Below, piece by piece: positions 24,022 to 31,759 of a stretch of 64,000 bases of DNA. The stretch is from CAG-791 sp045113775. GTDB taxonomy: Bacteria > Bacillota > Clostridia > Lachnospirales > Lachnospiraceae. Position numbers and translations under genes: made by a program. The notes under the pieces are model-generated. The model searched no databases. It was not told the DNA's origin and saw nothing but the letters and a program-made list of their open reading frames with translations. The stretch spans positions 1-64,000 of the forward strand of contig JBGUJH010000067.1 of the NCBI GenBank assembly GCA_045113775.1. The letters run 5' to 3'. The stretch's first letter is position 1. Every line of letters begins with the position of its first letter.

Positions 24022-24453
24022 TCAAAGGTCCTCGTCTTCGTCGTCATCAACGGCAACAACGAATTCCTTGATCTGATCCTTGGCGCCTTCGATGATCTCT
24101 TCCTTGAGCTCTTCGGTATCGACATCATCTTTGCCGAGAACTGCTGTAAGGACCAGGGGAAGGTTCATGCCGCCGATCATGGTCGTCTTTGCCAGAAGAC
24201 CCTTTTCAGCAATGACATTAGCTGCAGTTGCGAGGGGAGATCCGCCGACGATATCAGCGAACATGATGATCTCATCATCTTCACCGACGACAGAGAGAAG
24301 CTCTCTTACGTTGTCAGCGAACTCGTCAGCACCCATGCCGTTCTTGAGGCTTGTGGAAAGAACATCCTCTCTGTCTTCGCCGCCGAGCATTGTGATCGCC
24401 GTATGAAGACCGGGAGCAAATTCACCGTGACTGACCAGTACTACGTATTTCAA
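24022..24453 (-). CDS. Mannose-family PTS subunit IIA
   Basis: The 143-residue IIA domain protein has the phospho-acceptor His9 in LVSHGEFAPGL and the family segment FADIVGGSPLATAAN. It normally takes phosphate from HPr, so a true HPr must be encoded elsewhere because the HPr-like protein here lacks the His. It is the first gene of the PTS cluster. The start is TTG with AGGAGG eight bases ahead. The C-terminal tail is strongly acidic (DDDEDEDL). Separate IIA and IIB genes, rather than a IIAB fusion, are common in Firmicutes. Confidence 0.94.
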   Translation of the reverse strand: MKYVVLVSHGEFAPGLHTAITMLGGEDREDVLSTSLKNGMGADEFADNVRELLSVVGEDDEIIMFADIVGGSPLATAANVIAEKGLLAKTTMIGGMNLPLVLTAVLGKDDVDTEELKEEIIEGAKDQIKEFVVAVDDDEDEDL

Positions 24454-24493
24454 ATGCGTGTCCTCCTTTCTTTCTGCGCCTGGACAGGGCAGA

Positions 24494-24522
24494 ATATTAA
24501 TTTTTGATTAAATCCTGATAAA
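24494..24522 (-). promoter_or_regulatory. PTS operon promoter
   Basis: On the minus strand TTTATC (24517-24522), 17 bases, TAATAT (24494-24499). The poor -35 box suggests that an activator is needed. No sigma-54 type -24/-12 element (TGGCAC/TTGC) is visible, although many man-family PTS operons use one. Confidence 0.5.
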
Positions 24523-24533
24523 AAGTATATAAA

Positions 24534-24570
24534 AACGGCGGCACATGCGCATCTCACATGTGTCACCGTT
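24534..24570 (-). terminator. Imperfect hairpin behind the solute-binding protein gene
   Basis: AACGGCGGCACATG (24534-24547) pairs imperfectly with CATGTGTCACCGTT (24557-24570), with Ts following on the minus strand. It probably ends the sensor operon and separates it from the PTS promoter. Confidence 0.55.
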
Positions 24571-24609
24571 TTTTAGTGACATGCGTCATCAAAAAAATGA
24601 CATTTGTCA
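24554..24609 (-). promoter_or_regulatory. Three evenly spaced dyads upstream of the PTS promoter
   Basis: TCACATGTGTCA (24554-24565), TGACATGCGTCA (24577-24588) and TGACATTTGTCA (24598-24609) share inverted TGACA/TGTCA-like arms. Their centres are 23 and 21 bases apart, about two DNA turns, so they lie on one face at roughly -72, -95 and -116 from the predicted PTS start. This is a plausible activator site array, with the neighbouring NarL/LuxR regulator as the first candidate. Confidence 0.5.
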
Positions 24610-24663
24610 CACATTGGTTGTATACAATTAATACCGGTCTGTGCAGTGAACCGCGCCTCCGGT

Positions 24664-26007
24664 TTATTCGTTCTGCTGCAGCGTCTTCATATAATTGTTG
24701 ATCGTTCTGTTCCAGATGATCTGCTCCATCTGGATGTTGGAATTGCTGTCCAGAATGGACCTGACTGCCAGCCCCACTTCTTCCATGGCGTTGTCATCTC
24801 CCCGGAACCTTGTCCGGAAGACCGACTTTCGCATGGCACTCTCCAGAATGGCGAGATTGAATACAGAACCTGTGCTCTCCTTGAGTCTGCTCTGTGTCTC
24901 GGAGGACTGCGTCACTTGCGGCAGAACAGAGATACCTGCCGAATAGTCAAAAATCTCCGATTGGATCTGCGGATCCGACGTGAGAAGCTTCATAAACTCC
25001 CATGCGGTATCCTCCTGCGTGGTCTTCTCGCTCATGGCAATGGAAAGCGTATCCAGTCTGGAATAGTTGTCTCCGGACGGGCCGGACGGCATCGTCACGC
25101 ACTCCCACTCAAAACCCGAATATTTCTTAAAACTCAGTTCCTGAGATTTATAAGCCCTGTACTCAGAGAACAGCATGGGCTGAAAGACAACATTGCCCTG
25201 GGCGAAATTTCTCTCGTACAAAGAGCGCTCGCTGTTAAGTGCGTTGAGTTTTTCGAGAAAGGCGATCGCGTCCCCGATCTCCCGCACTGTGAAGTCGCAG
25301 GATCTGCCCTTTTCATCAAAGAGCCTTACGCCGTTTGCATCGAACGCATCGATCCAGCTGTAATTAACAGTACCGAACTGGTCTATGATCCCTGTTCCGT
25401 CCGTATCTTTTGTGACCTTCCGGCAGATCTCATAAAAGTCATCCCAAGTCCAGTTCCGGGCGGGAAGTTCTATTTTTTCCCTGTCCAGGATCGTCTTATT
25501 TACGAACATCATATTCGGCGCGCACTCAAAGGGAAGCGCGTACTGCCGGCCGTCATATTTGCCGTAATCATAAGCCGTCGTATAAAATATACCGGAGTCA
25601 AAACTACTGTCCTTCCGGATCAGTTCATTGAGGTTCTTGAGGGCGCCTATCCGGGCAAAAGTGCTGAAATCGCTTGCCAAAATGAAAAACACATCCGGCG
25701 CGGAGTCGCTCATCATCTGCTCGGAGAGCCACTCCGAATAATCGTTCTTCATTATGCCGCTCTCGTACTGCACCTTCACGTCAGGATGCTCCTTCTCGAA
25801 GCGTTCTATCGCGTCATCGATGATCTTATTGGCGTATCCGTTCTGGACACCCCAGTAGTTATCAGAGAACACTCCGATCTTCAGTACCTTTTCCTCCGAA
25901 AAGCTGATCCTCTTGAGCTGGTTTGTCATTAGGAAGAGTGCCGCAGATGCGATCAGTATGCTCAGTCCCACGCGGAACCTTCTGGTCTTTAAAAACTCAG
26001 GATTCAT
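24664..26007 (-). CDS. Family 1 extracellular solute-binding protein, membrane-anchored
   Basis: A 447-residue sugar-type binding protein. A hydrophobic segment at about 13-27 (VGLSILIASAALFLM) is not followed by a lipobox Cys, so it looks anchored by an uncleaved helix. The mature part begins KVLKIGVFSDNYWGVQNG and continues with family-1 features such as ALPFECAPNMMFVNKTIL and the WTWDDFYEICRK segment. No ABC permease or ATPase gene is nearby. Its start overlaps the response regulator stop by four bases (ATGA). The tight link to the regulator and the absence of a transporter suggest a sensing rather than an import role. Confidence 0.88.
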   Translation of the reverse strand: MNPEFLKTRRFRVGLSILIASAALFLMTNQLKRISFSEEKVLKIGVFSDNYWGVQNGYANKIIDDAIERFEKEHPDVKVQYESGIMKNDYSEWLSEQMMSDSAPDVFFILASDFSTFARIGALKNLNELIRKDSSFDSGIFYTTAYDYGKYDGRQYALPFECAPNMMFVNKTILDREKIELPARNWTWDDFYEICRKVTKDTDGTGIIDQFGTVNYSWIDAFDANGVRLFDEKGRSCDFTVREIGDAIAFLEKLNALNSERSLYERNFAQGNVVFQPMLFSEYRAYKSQELSFKKYSGFEWECVTMPSGPSGDNYSRLDTLSIAMSEKTTQEDTAWEFMKLLTSDPQIQSEIFDYSAGISVLPQVTQSSETQSRLKESTGSVFNLAILESAMRKSVFRTRFRGDDNAMEEVGLAVRSILDSNSNIQMEQIIWNRTINNYMKTLQQNE

Positions 26008-26684
26008 ACATCTTCCTCGTCAAAGTGTCTGATCAGTACGCCGGTCTGTACAGCCCATATAGCAAGCTGTGTCCTGTCCCGCAGCCCAAGCTTGCTCAGT
26101 ATATTGCTCAGGCTGTTCCGCACAGTTCCCTCTGAGAGATTGAGTTTGGCCGCGATCTCCTTGTTGGAAAGACCGCTTCCTACCTGCCTGATGATCTGCC
26201 ATTCGCTGTTCTTGAGACTGTCGGACTGCTGCTTGTCGACCGTAATGGCGAGATTGGACTGTGCCATTCTTGAGAAGAGCCTGACGACCTTGGAAGCGAT
26301 ATCCTCGTTGATCATCGCGGTTCCCTGATATACTTTTCTGATCGCGTCAGAGAGTTCTTTCATGGAGATTCCCTTGAGCAGATATCCGCTGGCCCCGTAT
26401 TTTAGTGCGTTGAACACATACATATCGTCATCAAAAGTAGTAAGGATGATGATCTTGATATCCGGATACAGATCCTTGATGATCTGCGTGCAGATAACGC
26501 CGTCCATCTTGGGCATGCGGATGTCCATCAGGATCACATCCGGTTTCTCTTTTTTGACAGATTTAATGACCTCCTGTCCGTCCGCCGCCGTGTCCGTTAC
26601 CTGGAAATCCGGCATGCTGTCCAAAATGATCAGCAGGCTCTGTCTGATCAGTTCCTGGTCATCCGCAATTAAAATCTTGATCAT
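26004..26684 (-). CDS. NarL/LuxR-type response regulator
   Basis: The 226-residue regulator has a receiver domain with acidic pocket D8/D9, phospho-acceptor D54 (VILMDIRMP), the conserved Thr (ILTTFDDD) and Lys (GYLLKG), then a LuxR-type helix-turn-helix (about 160-215, GLSNKEIAAKLNLSEGTVRNSLSNILSKLG). It is paired with the kinase 26 bases upstream and overlaps the solute-binding protein gene downstream. The dyads ahead of the PTS operon are its most likely nearby targets (inference). Confidence 0.95.
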   Translation of the reverse strand: MIKILIADDQELIRQSLLIILDSMPDFQVTDTAADGQEVIKSVKKEKPDVILMDIRMPKMDGVICTQIIKDLYPDIKIIILTTFDDDMYVFNALKYGASGYLLKGISMKELSDAIRKVYQGTAMINEDIASKVVRLFSRMAQSNLAITVDKQQSDSLKNSEWQIIRQVGSGLSNKEIAAKLNLSEGTVRNSLSNILSKLGLRDRTQLAIWAVQTGVLIRHFDEEDV

Positions 26685-26710
26685 AATACCTCCATTCGGA
26701 AACAGTCATG

Positions 26711-28039
26711 TCAGCGCGTCTCAGTTCCCCAGCGTATCGGGATCCTTGCGAGCACTTCAAATCCATCGCCGCTTCTGTAATCCAGGACTCCGCCCAGCAT
26801 TTCCACTCTCTCTTTCATGTGGTGCAGGCCGAAACCGGGTTTAATATCCTCGCATCCTATACCGTTGTCCTTGACCAGGATATAGAGATCGGAACCTGCC
26901 CTCGTGATCTCGACATGGATCCGGGTGGCTTTTCCGTGCCTGATCGCATTGGTTATGCTCTCCTGTACTACCCGGTACGCCACATCTTCCTCGTCCTGAT
27001 TGAAGTTATTGAGGTCACCGTCAAACCGGGAGGTGATCTCAACACCTGTAGACCTGGTCGTGCTGTCGATCAGCTTGCGCAGGGCATTTTCGAGATCCAT
27101 TGTCTCAAGGGCGTCCGGATGGAGCGCCTTCACAGATTGTCTGACATCGATGATCCCTGTCCTTGCCACCTCCGCGATCGCCCGCAGCTGTTCTTTGGTC
27201 GCGTCCGGCGCTATATCCATAAGCATGATGCAGGCTTCGATTCCCGTAATGATCCCGGTAAGAGAATGCCCCAGCGTATCATGGATCTCTCTGGCCAGCC
27301 TGTTCCTCTCCCTTGTTTCCGCCATTCTTGCGGATTCTTCGGCATACTCCTCCAGCTTGGAATTGGCCTCTTTGAGCTCATTGTTGAGAGCAAGGATCCT
27401 CTCCTTTTCACTCATGTGCGCCAAGGCCAGGATCACCATATAGAAAATAAAGACGAACATATTTATCAGGCTCAGCATATTGAGAATACCGAGCATCATT
27501 ACCTTATGGTCGGCTCTGTAATAATTCCATACCGTCTCGATCGGCGCAACGCCCAGCCATCCCTGCAGGAAATTTCCGTTCATGAGAAGGAAAAATACTG
27601 AGACCGCGACAATATACATCGCCCTCTTCTGCCAGTCAATGGTATAGCGCATGATATCCGCCAGCAGCAGGACGATCATGCCTACATATCCGAATCCTGT
27701 CACATAACTGATCCCCACGGCAACGCAGAATTCCAATATGAGTTTGCATACAAGTTCCGGATGGTTGTTGCACTCCACCGTGAGAAGGATTATGAGACAG
27801 GCAAACAGCATCATTCCGGCCACGGGATAGATCCAGTTCTCCATGGGGATATGCCCGGCCCTGACCAGAAATTCCATTGCCGATCCCTCGTGTATAAATC
27901 CCCAGAGTGCGTGTCCTGTGAACAACGTCACGAACAATATGATCAAAAAATTGAGCATGATAAGGACCCGGAAGATCAGTTCCGGGATCTGCCCCACTTT
28001 TTCCAAGTCTCTTTTGACTGCCGCAGCCTTTTCCGCCAT
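26711..28039 (-). CDS. HisKA_3-type sensor histidine kinase
   Basis: The 442-residue membrane kinase has about six or seven hydrophobic segments in the first 215 residues with only short outside loops. A coiled coil (MSEKERILALNNELKEANSKLEEY) follows, then a HisKA_3 dimerisation domain with phospho-His in REIHDTLGHSLTG, and a HATPase domain with N box ESITNAIRHGKA, DNGIGCE and GFGLHHMKERV. Lacking a large sensor domain of its own, it may read its signal through a partner protein, most plausibly one of the two binding proteins beside it. It lies 14 bases after the LacI-type binding protein gene. Confidence 0.94.
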   Translation of the reverse strand: MAEKAAAVKRDLEKVGQIPELIFRVLIMLNFLIILFVTLFTGHALWGFIHEGSAMEFLVRAGHIPMENWIYPVAGMMLFACLIILLTVECNNHPELVCKLILEFCVAVGISYVTGFGYVGMIVLLLADIMRYTIDWQKRAMYIVAVSVFFLLMNGNFLQGWLGVAPIETVWNYYRADHKVMMLGILNMLSLINMFVFIFYMVILALAHMSEKERILALNNELKEANSKLEEYAEESARMAETRERNRLAREIHDTLGHSLTGIITGIEACIMLMDIAPDATKEQLRAIAEVARTGIIDVRQSVKALHPDALETMDLENALRKLIDSTTRSTGVEITSRFDGDLNNFNQDEEDVAYRVVQESITNAIRHGKATRIHVEITRAGSDLYILVKDNGIGCEDIKPGFGLHHMKERVEMLGGVLDYRSGDGFEVLARIPIRWGTETR

Positions 28040-28053
28040 CTATTTTTTACCCT

Positions 28054-29028
28054 CTACTGCCATCTGTCGACATTATACCGCTCCACATTCTCCTGCGTGA
28101 CCAGATCCACCGGCACAGAAATATAGGACTTGACTTCTCTGCCTTCCAGCAGGTCATAGATCGCGTTCCCCGCCTCCTCTCCGATCCTTGAGGGGAACTG
28201 GGCTACGCTCGCCTTCATCTTGCCTTCATGGATCAGCTGTTTGGCGTCCGGTGAAGCGTCTACGCCGTAGATGTCTACTTTATCAAGAAGGTTCCTGCTC
28301 TCAAGCGCGGCGGCTGCTCCGAGACTGGAGGGGTCATTGAGGCAGAATACGCTGTCAAACACCGCGCCCTGATCGATCAGTTCCTCCATTTTGGGCATGG
28401 CGATCTCAAGCTGCCCTTCACAAGGTACCTGCTGCACTATGTTGATTCCTTCATGCCCCTCGACCGTATCCAGAAATCCTCTGACTCTCTCGCGTCCGGA
28501 TATGGCCGTCTCATGAGTCATGATAATAATGTCTGATCTCTCTTTGCTCTTGAGCAGGTATTCTCCCAGCATGCAGCCGGCCTTGTAGTTGTCGGATTCG
28601 ATCGTACAGTCCACAACTTCCGGATTGGAGACACTTGAGTCCACGACAATGATCTTGACTCCCTGTGCATGGGCTTTGGCAAGTATATCCGTCAGGCCTT
28701 CCGCATTGACCGGAGTAAGGATCAGGACGCTGATCCCCTTGTCCAGCATCATCTGGATCTGTTCAACCTGTCTCTCCACGCTCAGCGCGGGATCCCTTAA
28801 GATGATCCTGTCGCCCTCGGCTTCCACCCTGTGGCTGATCTGTTCGTGGAGTATCTCATAGAACTCATTGTTCATTGTCATGTAGCTGGCGCCGATAAGG
28901 CGGGCGCCTTCTTTCTGATTCGCGGAAGCGTCAGGTCTGATGAGAAGATAGGTCACAATAAGTAAAGCCCCCGCAGCGGCGAGCAGCATCATGACCATCT
29001 TGTAAATCGTCTGGTAACGTATTTTCAT
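28054..29028 (-). CDS. LacI-type periplasmic binding protein-like sensor
   Basis: This 324-residue protein has an N-terminal hydrophobic anchor (about 10-28) without a lipobox, followed by a sugar-binding fold of the ribose/galactose-binding (LacI/peripla_BP_4) family: ARLIGASYMTMNNEFYEILHEQI, MLDKGISVLILTPVNAEGL, KIIVVDSSV and VFCLNDPSSLGAAAALES. No ABC transporter is adjacent. It precedes the histidine kinase by 14 bases. Comparable proteins, such as XylFII with LytS in Clostridium, present bound sugar to a kinase. That role is inferred here. Confidence 0.9.
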   Translation of the reverse strand: MKIRYQTIYKMVMMLLAAAGALLIVTYLLIRPDASANQKEGARLIGASYMTMNNEFYEILHEQISHRVEAEGDRIILRDPALSVERQVEQIQMMLDKGISVLILTPVNAEGLTDILAKAHAQGVKIIVVDSSVSNPEVVDCTIESDNYKAGCMLGEYLLKSKERSDIIIMTHETAISGRERVRGFLDTVEGHEGINIVQQVPCEGQLEIAMPKMEELIDQGAVFDSVFCLNDPSSLGAAAALESRNLLDKVDIYGVDASPDAKQLIHEGKMKASVAQFPSRIGEEAGNAIYDLLEGREVKSYISVPVDLVTQENVERYNVDRWQ

Positions 29029-29045
29029 CGCTGATAATGTGCTCC

Positions 29046-29867
29046 TTATTCTGTGCGTTCTGGGAACAGCTCCTCGAGCGCATCCGCTATCCCGTCATGG
29101 TCATTGTCCGCCGTGTGATACTGATGTCCCTCCAGGATCTCCTGCGGCGCATTTCCCATCACATATCCCCGTCCTACGGCATCAAGCATCTCCACATCGT
29201 TGAAGTTGTCTCCGAAAGCGACAGCCTCCTGCGGATCAATACCGAGATATTCACAGAATCTGTACACAGCTTCTGCTTTCGATATTCCAAGGGCCATGAT
29301 CTCCAGCAAAATATCGCTGGATTTTACAACGGCGACTTCCGGAAAAGCTTCCTTCACTTCCTTTTCGATCTCATAAATGGTTCCCGGCGCGCAGATACAT
29401 AAGAATTTATTGACTCCTGCTCCGTCCGCGAGATCCTTGACGCTCCCCTCTCTGGACTGCGCCTCCACAATACTCTCTTCGCCGGCAATGCGGGGATCGC
29501 TCCTGTCCCGGGAGAGCCAGTCGTCTCCCGAATAGATGCACCAGCTCATATCATATTTTTTCTCTGTAAAGAACTGCTCGATCTTTAAAGCGAGCGCTCT
29601 CTCTATTTCTCTGCTGAAGAGGATATTCCTGTCCGCATCCATGATCAGGGCGCCGCTGTAGGCGATCAGCGCGCTCCTGAAATCGTTCCTTCTCATGATC
29701 GGATAGATGCCGGAGGGACTTCTTGCGGACACAATTACGAACGGGATGTCCATATTCGTAAGTCTGTGGATCCATTCTCCCGTCCTGGGAGTCACACGGT
29801 GGGCGGAATTGAGCAGTGTTCCGTCCACGTCGCTGAATACGGCTCTCACTTTGAAGTTCTTGTTCAT
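29046..29867 (-). CDS. Cof-type HAD phosphatase
   Basis: The 273-residue HAD-superfamily hydrolase has motif I FSDVDGTLLNS, a lysine-containing mid region (LGISKAEAVYRF) and motif IV VAFGDNFNDVEML, with the C2-type cap of Cof proteins. Such enzymes dephosphorylate sugar phosphates or related metabolites. I set the start at the ATG preceded by CAGGAGA; an upstream extension of 18 codons is less likely. It is the first gene of the operon with the binding proteins and two-component system, 17 bases before the next start, and could act on the phosphorylated PTS sugar. Confidence 0.9.
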   Translation of the reverse strand: MNKNFKVRAVFSDVDGTLLNSAHRVTPRTGEWIHRLTNMDIPFVIVSARSPSGIYPIMRRNDFRSALIAYSGALIMDADRNILFSREIERALALKIEQFFTEKKYDMSWCIYSGDDWLSRDRSDPRIAGEESIVEAQSREGSVKDLADGAGVNKFLCICAPGTIYEIEKEVKEAFPEVAVVKSSDILLEIMALGISKAEAVYRFCEYLGIDPQEAVAFGDNFNDVEMLDAVGRGYVMGNAPQEILEGHQYHTADNDHDGIADALEELFPERTE

Positions 29868-29892
29868 ACTGTTCTCCTGAAAAGTCATTCTA

Positions 29893-29921
29893 AGAATACC
29901 CATTTGCGTCCGTTCGGTCAA
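29893..29921 (-). promoter_or_regulatory. Promoter of the HAD-sensor operon
   Basis: On the minus strand TTGACC (29916-29921), 17 bases, TATTCT (29893-29898), ending 25 bases before the HAD start codon. Confidence 0.6.
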
Positions 29922-29929
29922 TTCTGCAT

Positions 29930-29958
29930 TTGTAAAACAGACGGGAATGGAGTAGAGT
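29930..29958 (+). promoter_or_regulatory. Promoter of the hicB-like gene
   Basis: TTGTAA (29930-29935), 17 bases, TAGAGT (29953-29958), placed back to back with the divergent HAD promoter. Confidence 0.55.
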
Positions 29959-30003
29959 AAATGGAGTAAGGACCAGTAAAATTATCTATAGAGAGGTACA
30001 GAT

Positions 30004-30279
30004 ATGACATTTCGATATCCCGCAGTTTTTCAAAAGCACGAAGACGGCAAATTTACCGCTTATTTTCCGGATCTTACCATGTGTACCGCTAAGGGCGATA
30101 CTCTGGACGACTGCATCAACGATGCGATCGCGGAGTGCCGTGAGTGGATCCAGACCGAACTGCTGGAGACACTCGATATGCCGCCCGTATCCGACTATGA
30201 CGATATCACGTTGAAAGAGAATGAACACATCCGTATGATCGGAGTCATCGTCCGCCTTTACGAAGGCTGGGACGAGTAA
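30004..30279 (+). CDS. Solitary HicB-family protein
   Basis: The 91-residue protein has the HicB antitoxin-like fold pattern RYPAVFQKHEDGKFTAYFPDLTMC..GDTLDDCINDAIAE. Classical HicB antitoxins neutralise the mRNA-cleaving toxin HicA and often have a C-terminal DNA-binding domain. Here there is no such domain and no HicA-like gene on either side, so this is an orphan. It has its own promoter, a GAGAGG ribosome binding site and a strong terminator. It may have another regulatory use or pair with a HicA elsewhere. Confidence 0.85.
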   Translation: MTFRYPAVFQKHEDGKFTAYFPDLTMCTAKGDTLDDCINDAIAECREWIQTELLETLDMPPVSDYDDITLKENEHIRMIGVIVRLYEGWDE

Positions 30280-30296
30280 TTGTGTTATTTTGATTC

Positions 30297-30331
30297 AAGG
30301 CTCGCAAAGCGGGCAGCTGCTCCGCCGGCTC
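30297..30331 (+). repeat. AAGGCTCGC palindromic unit, partial copy
   Basis: Starts AAGGCTCGCAAAGCGGGC, like the first part of the copy at 20786, then runs into the hicB terminator stem. Confidence 0.4.
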
Positions 30332-30356
30332 TATACAGAGTCCGGCGGAGTTTTTT
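30320..30356 (+). terminator. Terminator of the hicB-like gene
   Basis: CTCCGCCGG and CCGGCGGAG form a strong stem with inner TCT/AGA pairing, followed by six Ts. Confidence 0.9.
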
Positions 30357-30358
30357 GT

Positions 30359-30428
30359 AAGGTTTGCTAAGCGATCTGCCGCGCCGCGTGCGGGCTGCCT
30401 GAACACAGCGGGAGATATCTCCCCCCGC
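30359..30428 (+). repeat. Composite palindromic repeat, copy 2
   Basis: AAGGTTTGCTAAGCGATCTG then CCGCGCCGCGTGCGGGCTGCCTG (30359-30401), followed by the CAGCGGGAGATATCTCCC palindrome (from 30406). It matches the copy at 20786 in order and orientation. The element abuts the proA stop codon. Confidence 0.5.
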
Positions 30429-30429
30429 C

Positions 30430-31677
30430 TTATCCTCTGATCTGTCCGTCTCCAGTGATCTGGTACTTGTAAGAAGTGATCTCCCTCAGGCCCATGGGGC
30501 CTCTGGCCTGGAGCTTCTGCGTGCTGATGCCGATCTCCGCGCCGAATCCGAACTCAAAACCGTCCGTAAATCTCGTGGAAACATTGACGTATACACAGGC
30601 AGAATCGATCTCCCTCAGGAATTTTTCTGCCGCCTCACTGTTTCCGGTCACGATGCAGTCGGAGTGCCCTGTGTGATATCTGTTGATGTGCTCTATGGCT
30701 TCTTCAACGGAATCTACCGTCTTGACCGACAGCATAAGGGCAAGATACTCTTTCCCGAAATCTTCCTCCGTGGCCGCCTCAGCTAGAGGGAGCATGGCTC
30801 TGGAGTCCTCATCCGCCCTGAGGGTGACATTGTATTCTTCCATGGTCTTTGCCAGCATGGGGAGGAACTCATCCAGGACCGCCCTGTGGACCACGAGAGA
30901 TTCCGCCGCGTTGCACACGCCGATCCTCTGTGTTTTGGCGTTGACAAGGATCTTCATTGCCATCTGCAGGTCGGCATCCTTATCTACGTAGACATGGCAG
31001 TTCCCGGTCCCGGTCTCTATTACCGGGATCTTGCTGTTCTCCACCACTGCGCGGATGAGTCCGGCTCCGCCTCTGGGAATCAGCACGTCCACATACTGCC
31101 GCATGGTCATGAGCTCTCTGGTCGCAGCCCTGTCGGTAGTGGCAATGAGCTGCACGGCGTCCGGGCTGATCCCGCATTCCTCAAGGGAATCGCGAAGAAC
31201 CTGTGTGATCGCGATATTGGAATTGATCGCATCGCTTCCGCCTTTAAGAATCACAGCGCTGCCCGCCTTGAAACACAGGGCAAATGCGTCTGCCGTCACG
31301 TTGGGACGGGATTCATAGATAACGCCGATCACGCCCATAGGAACACGGATCTTCCGGATCTTCATGCCGTTAGGTCTTGTGAATTCTTCCATGACCTCTC
31401 CGACAGGATCCTGAAGCTGTGCGACCTGGCGCAGCCCCTCTGCGATCTGTTCGATCCTTCCCTCAGTCAGTGTCAGCCTGTCTATGAGCGCTTCAGACAT
31501 GCCTGCTGCTCTGCCCGCTTCAATATCCTTAGCGTTGGCTTCAAGAATGGCCGCCTGTCTCTCAACGAGTTTCCCGGCTGCCGTATACAGCGCCTTGTCC
31601 TTCACCCCGGTGCTGAGTTTCTGAACATCATATTTTACTGCCGCGGCCGCCTTGCAAAGATCTGTTACAATACTCAC
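30430..31677 (-). CDS. proA: Gamma-glutamyl phosphate reductase
   Basis: The 415-residue ProA reduces gamma-glutamyl phosphate to glutamate-5-semialdehyde with NADPH in proline synthesis. The aldehyde-dehydrogenase-like fold is shown by GVIGVIYESRPNVTADAFALC, KGGSDAINSN, TGTGNCHVYVD and the catalytic Cys in QRIGVCNAAE (about 255). The start codon is GTG with AAGGAG upstream. It stands without proB, which is usually adjacent and must lie elsewhere. A composite palindromic repeat touches its stop codon. Confidence 0.97.
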   Translation of the reverse strand: MSIVTDLCKAAAAVKYDVQKLSTGVKDKALYTAAGKLVERQAAILEANAKDIEAGRAAGMSEALIDRLTLTEGRIEQIAEGLRQVAQLQDPVGEVMEEFTRPNGMKIRKIRVPMGVIGVIYESRPNVTADAFALCFKAGSAVILKGGSDAINSNIAITQVLRDSLEECGISPDAVQLIATTDRAATRELMTMRQYVDVLIPRGGAGLIRAVVENSKIPVIETGTGNCHVYVDKDADLQMAMKILVNAKTQRIGVCNAAESLVVHRAVLDEFLPMLAKTMEEYNVTLRADEDSRAMLPLAEAATEEDFGKEYLALMLSVKTVDSVEEAIEHINRYHTGHSDCIVTGNSEAAEKFLREIDSACVYVNVSTRFTDGFEFGFGAEIGISTQKLQARGPMGLREITSYKYQITGDGQIRG

Positions 31678-31759
31678 TCTCTTGTTCTCCTTGTATCACA
31701 TACTGTTCATCAGTTTCTGTAATTACATAAATCACTTGCTATTATAACTGTTAATCTCT

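Noticed and set aside
24454..24663. Sigma-54 promoter for the PTS operon
   Set aside because: Many man-family PTS operons use one, but no TGGCAC-N5-TTGC element is present and no LevR-type activator is in the window.
30280..30429. HicA toxin partner for HicB
   Set aside because: No 55-90 codon frame with a ribosome binding site or HicA-like sequence on either strand; the interval holds a terminator and repeats.
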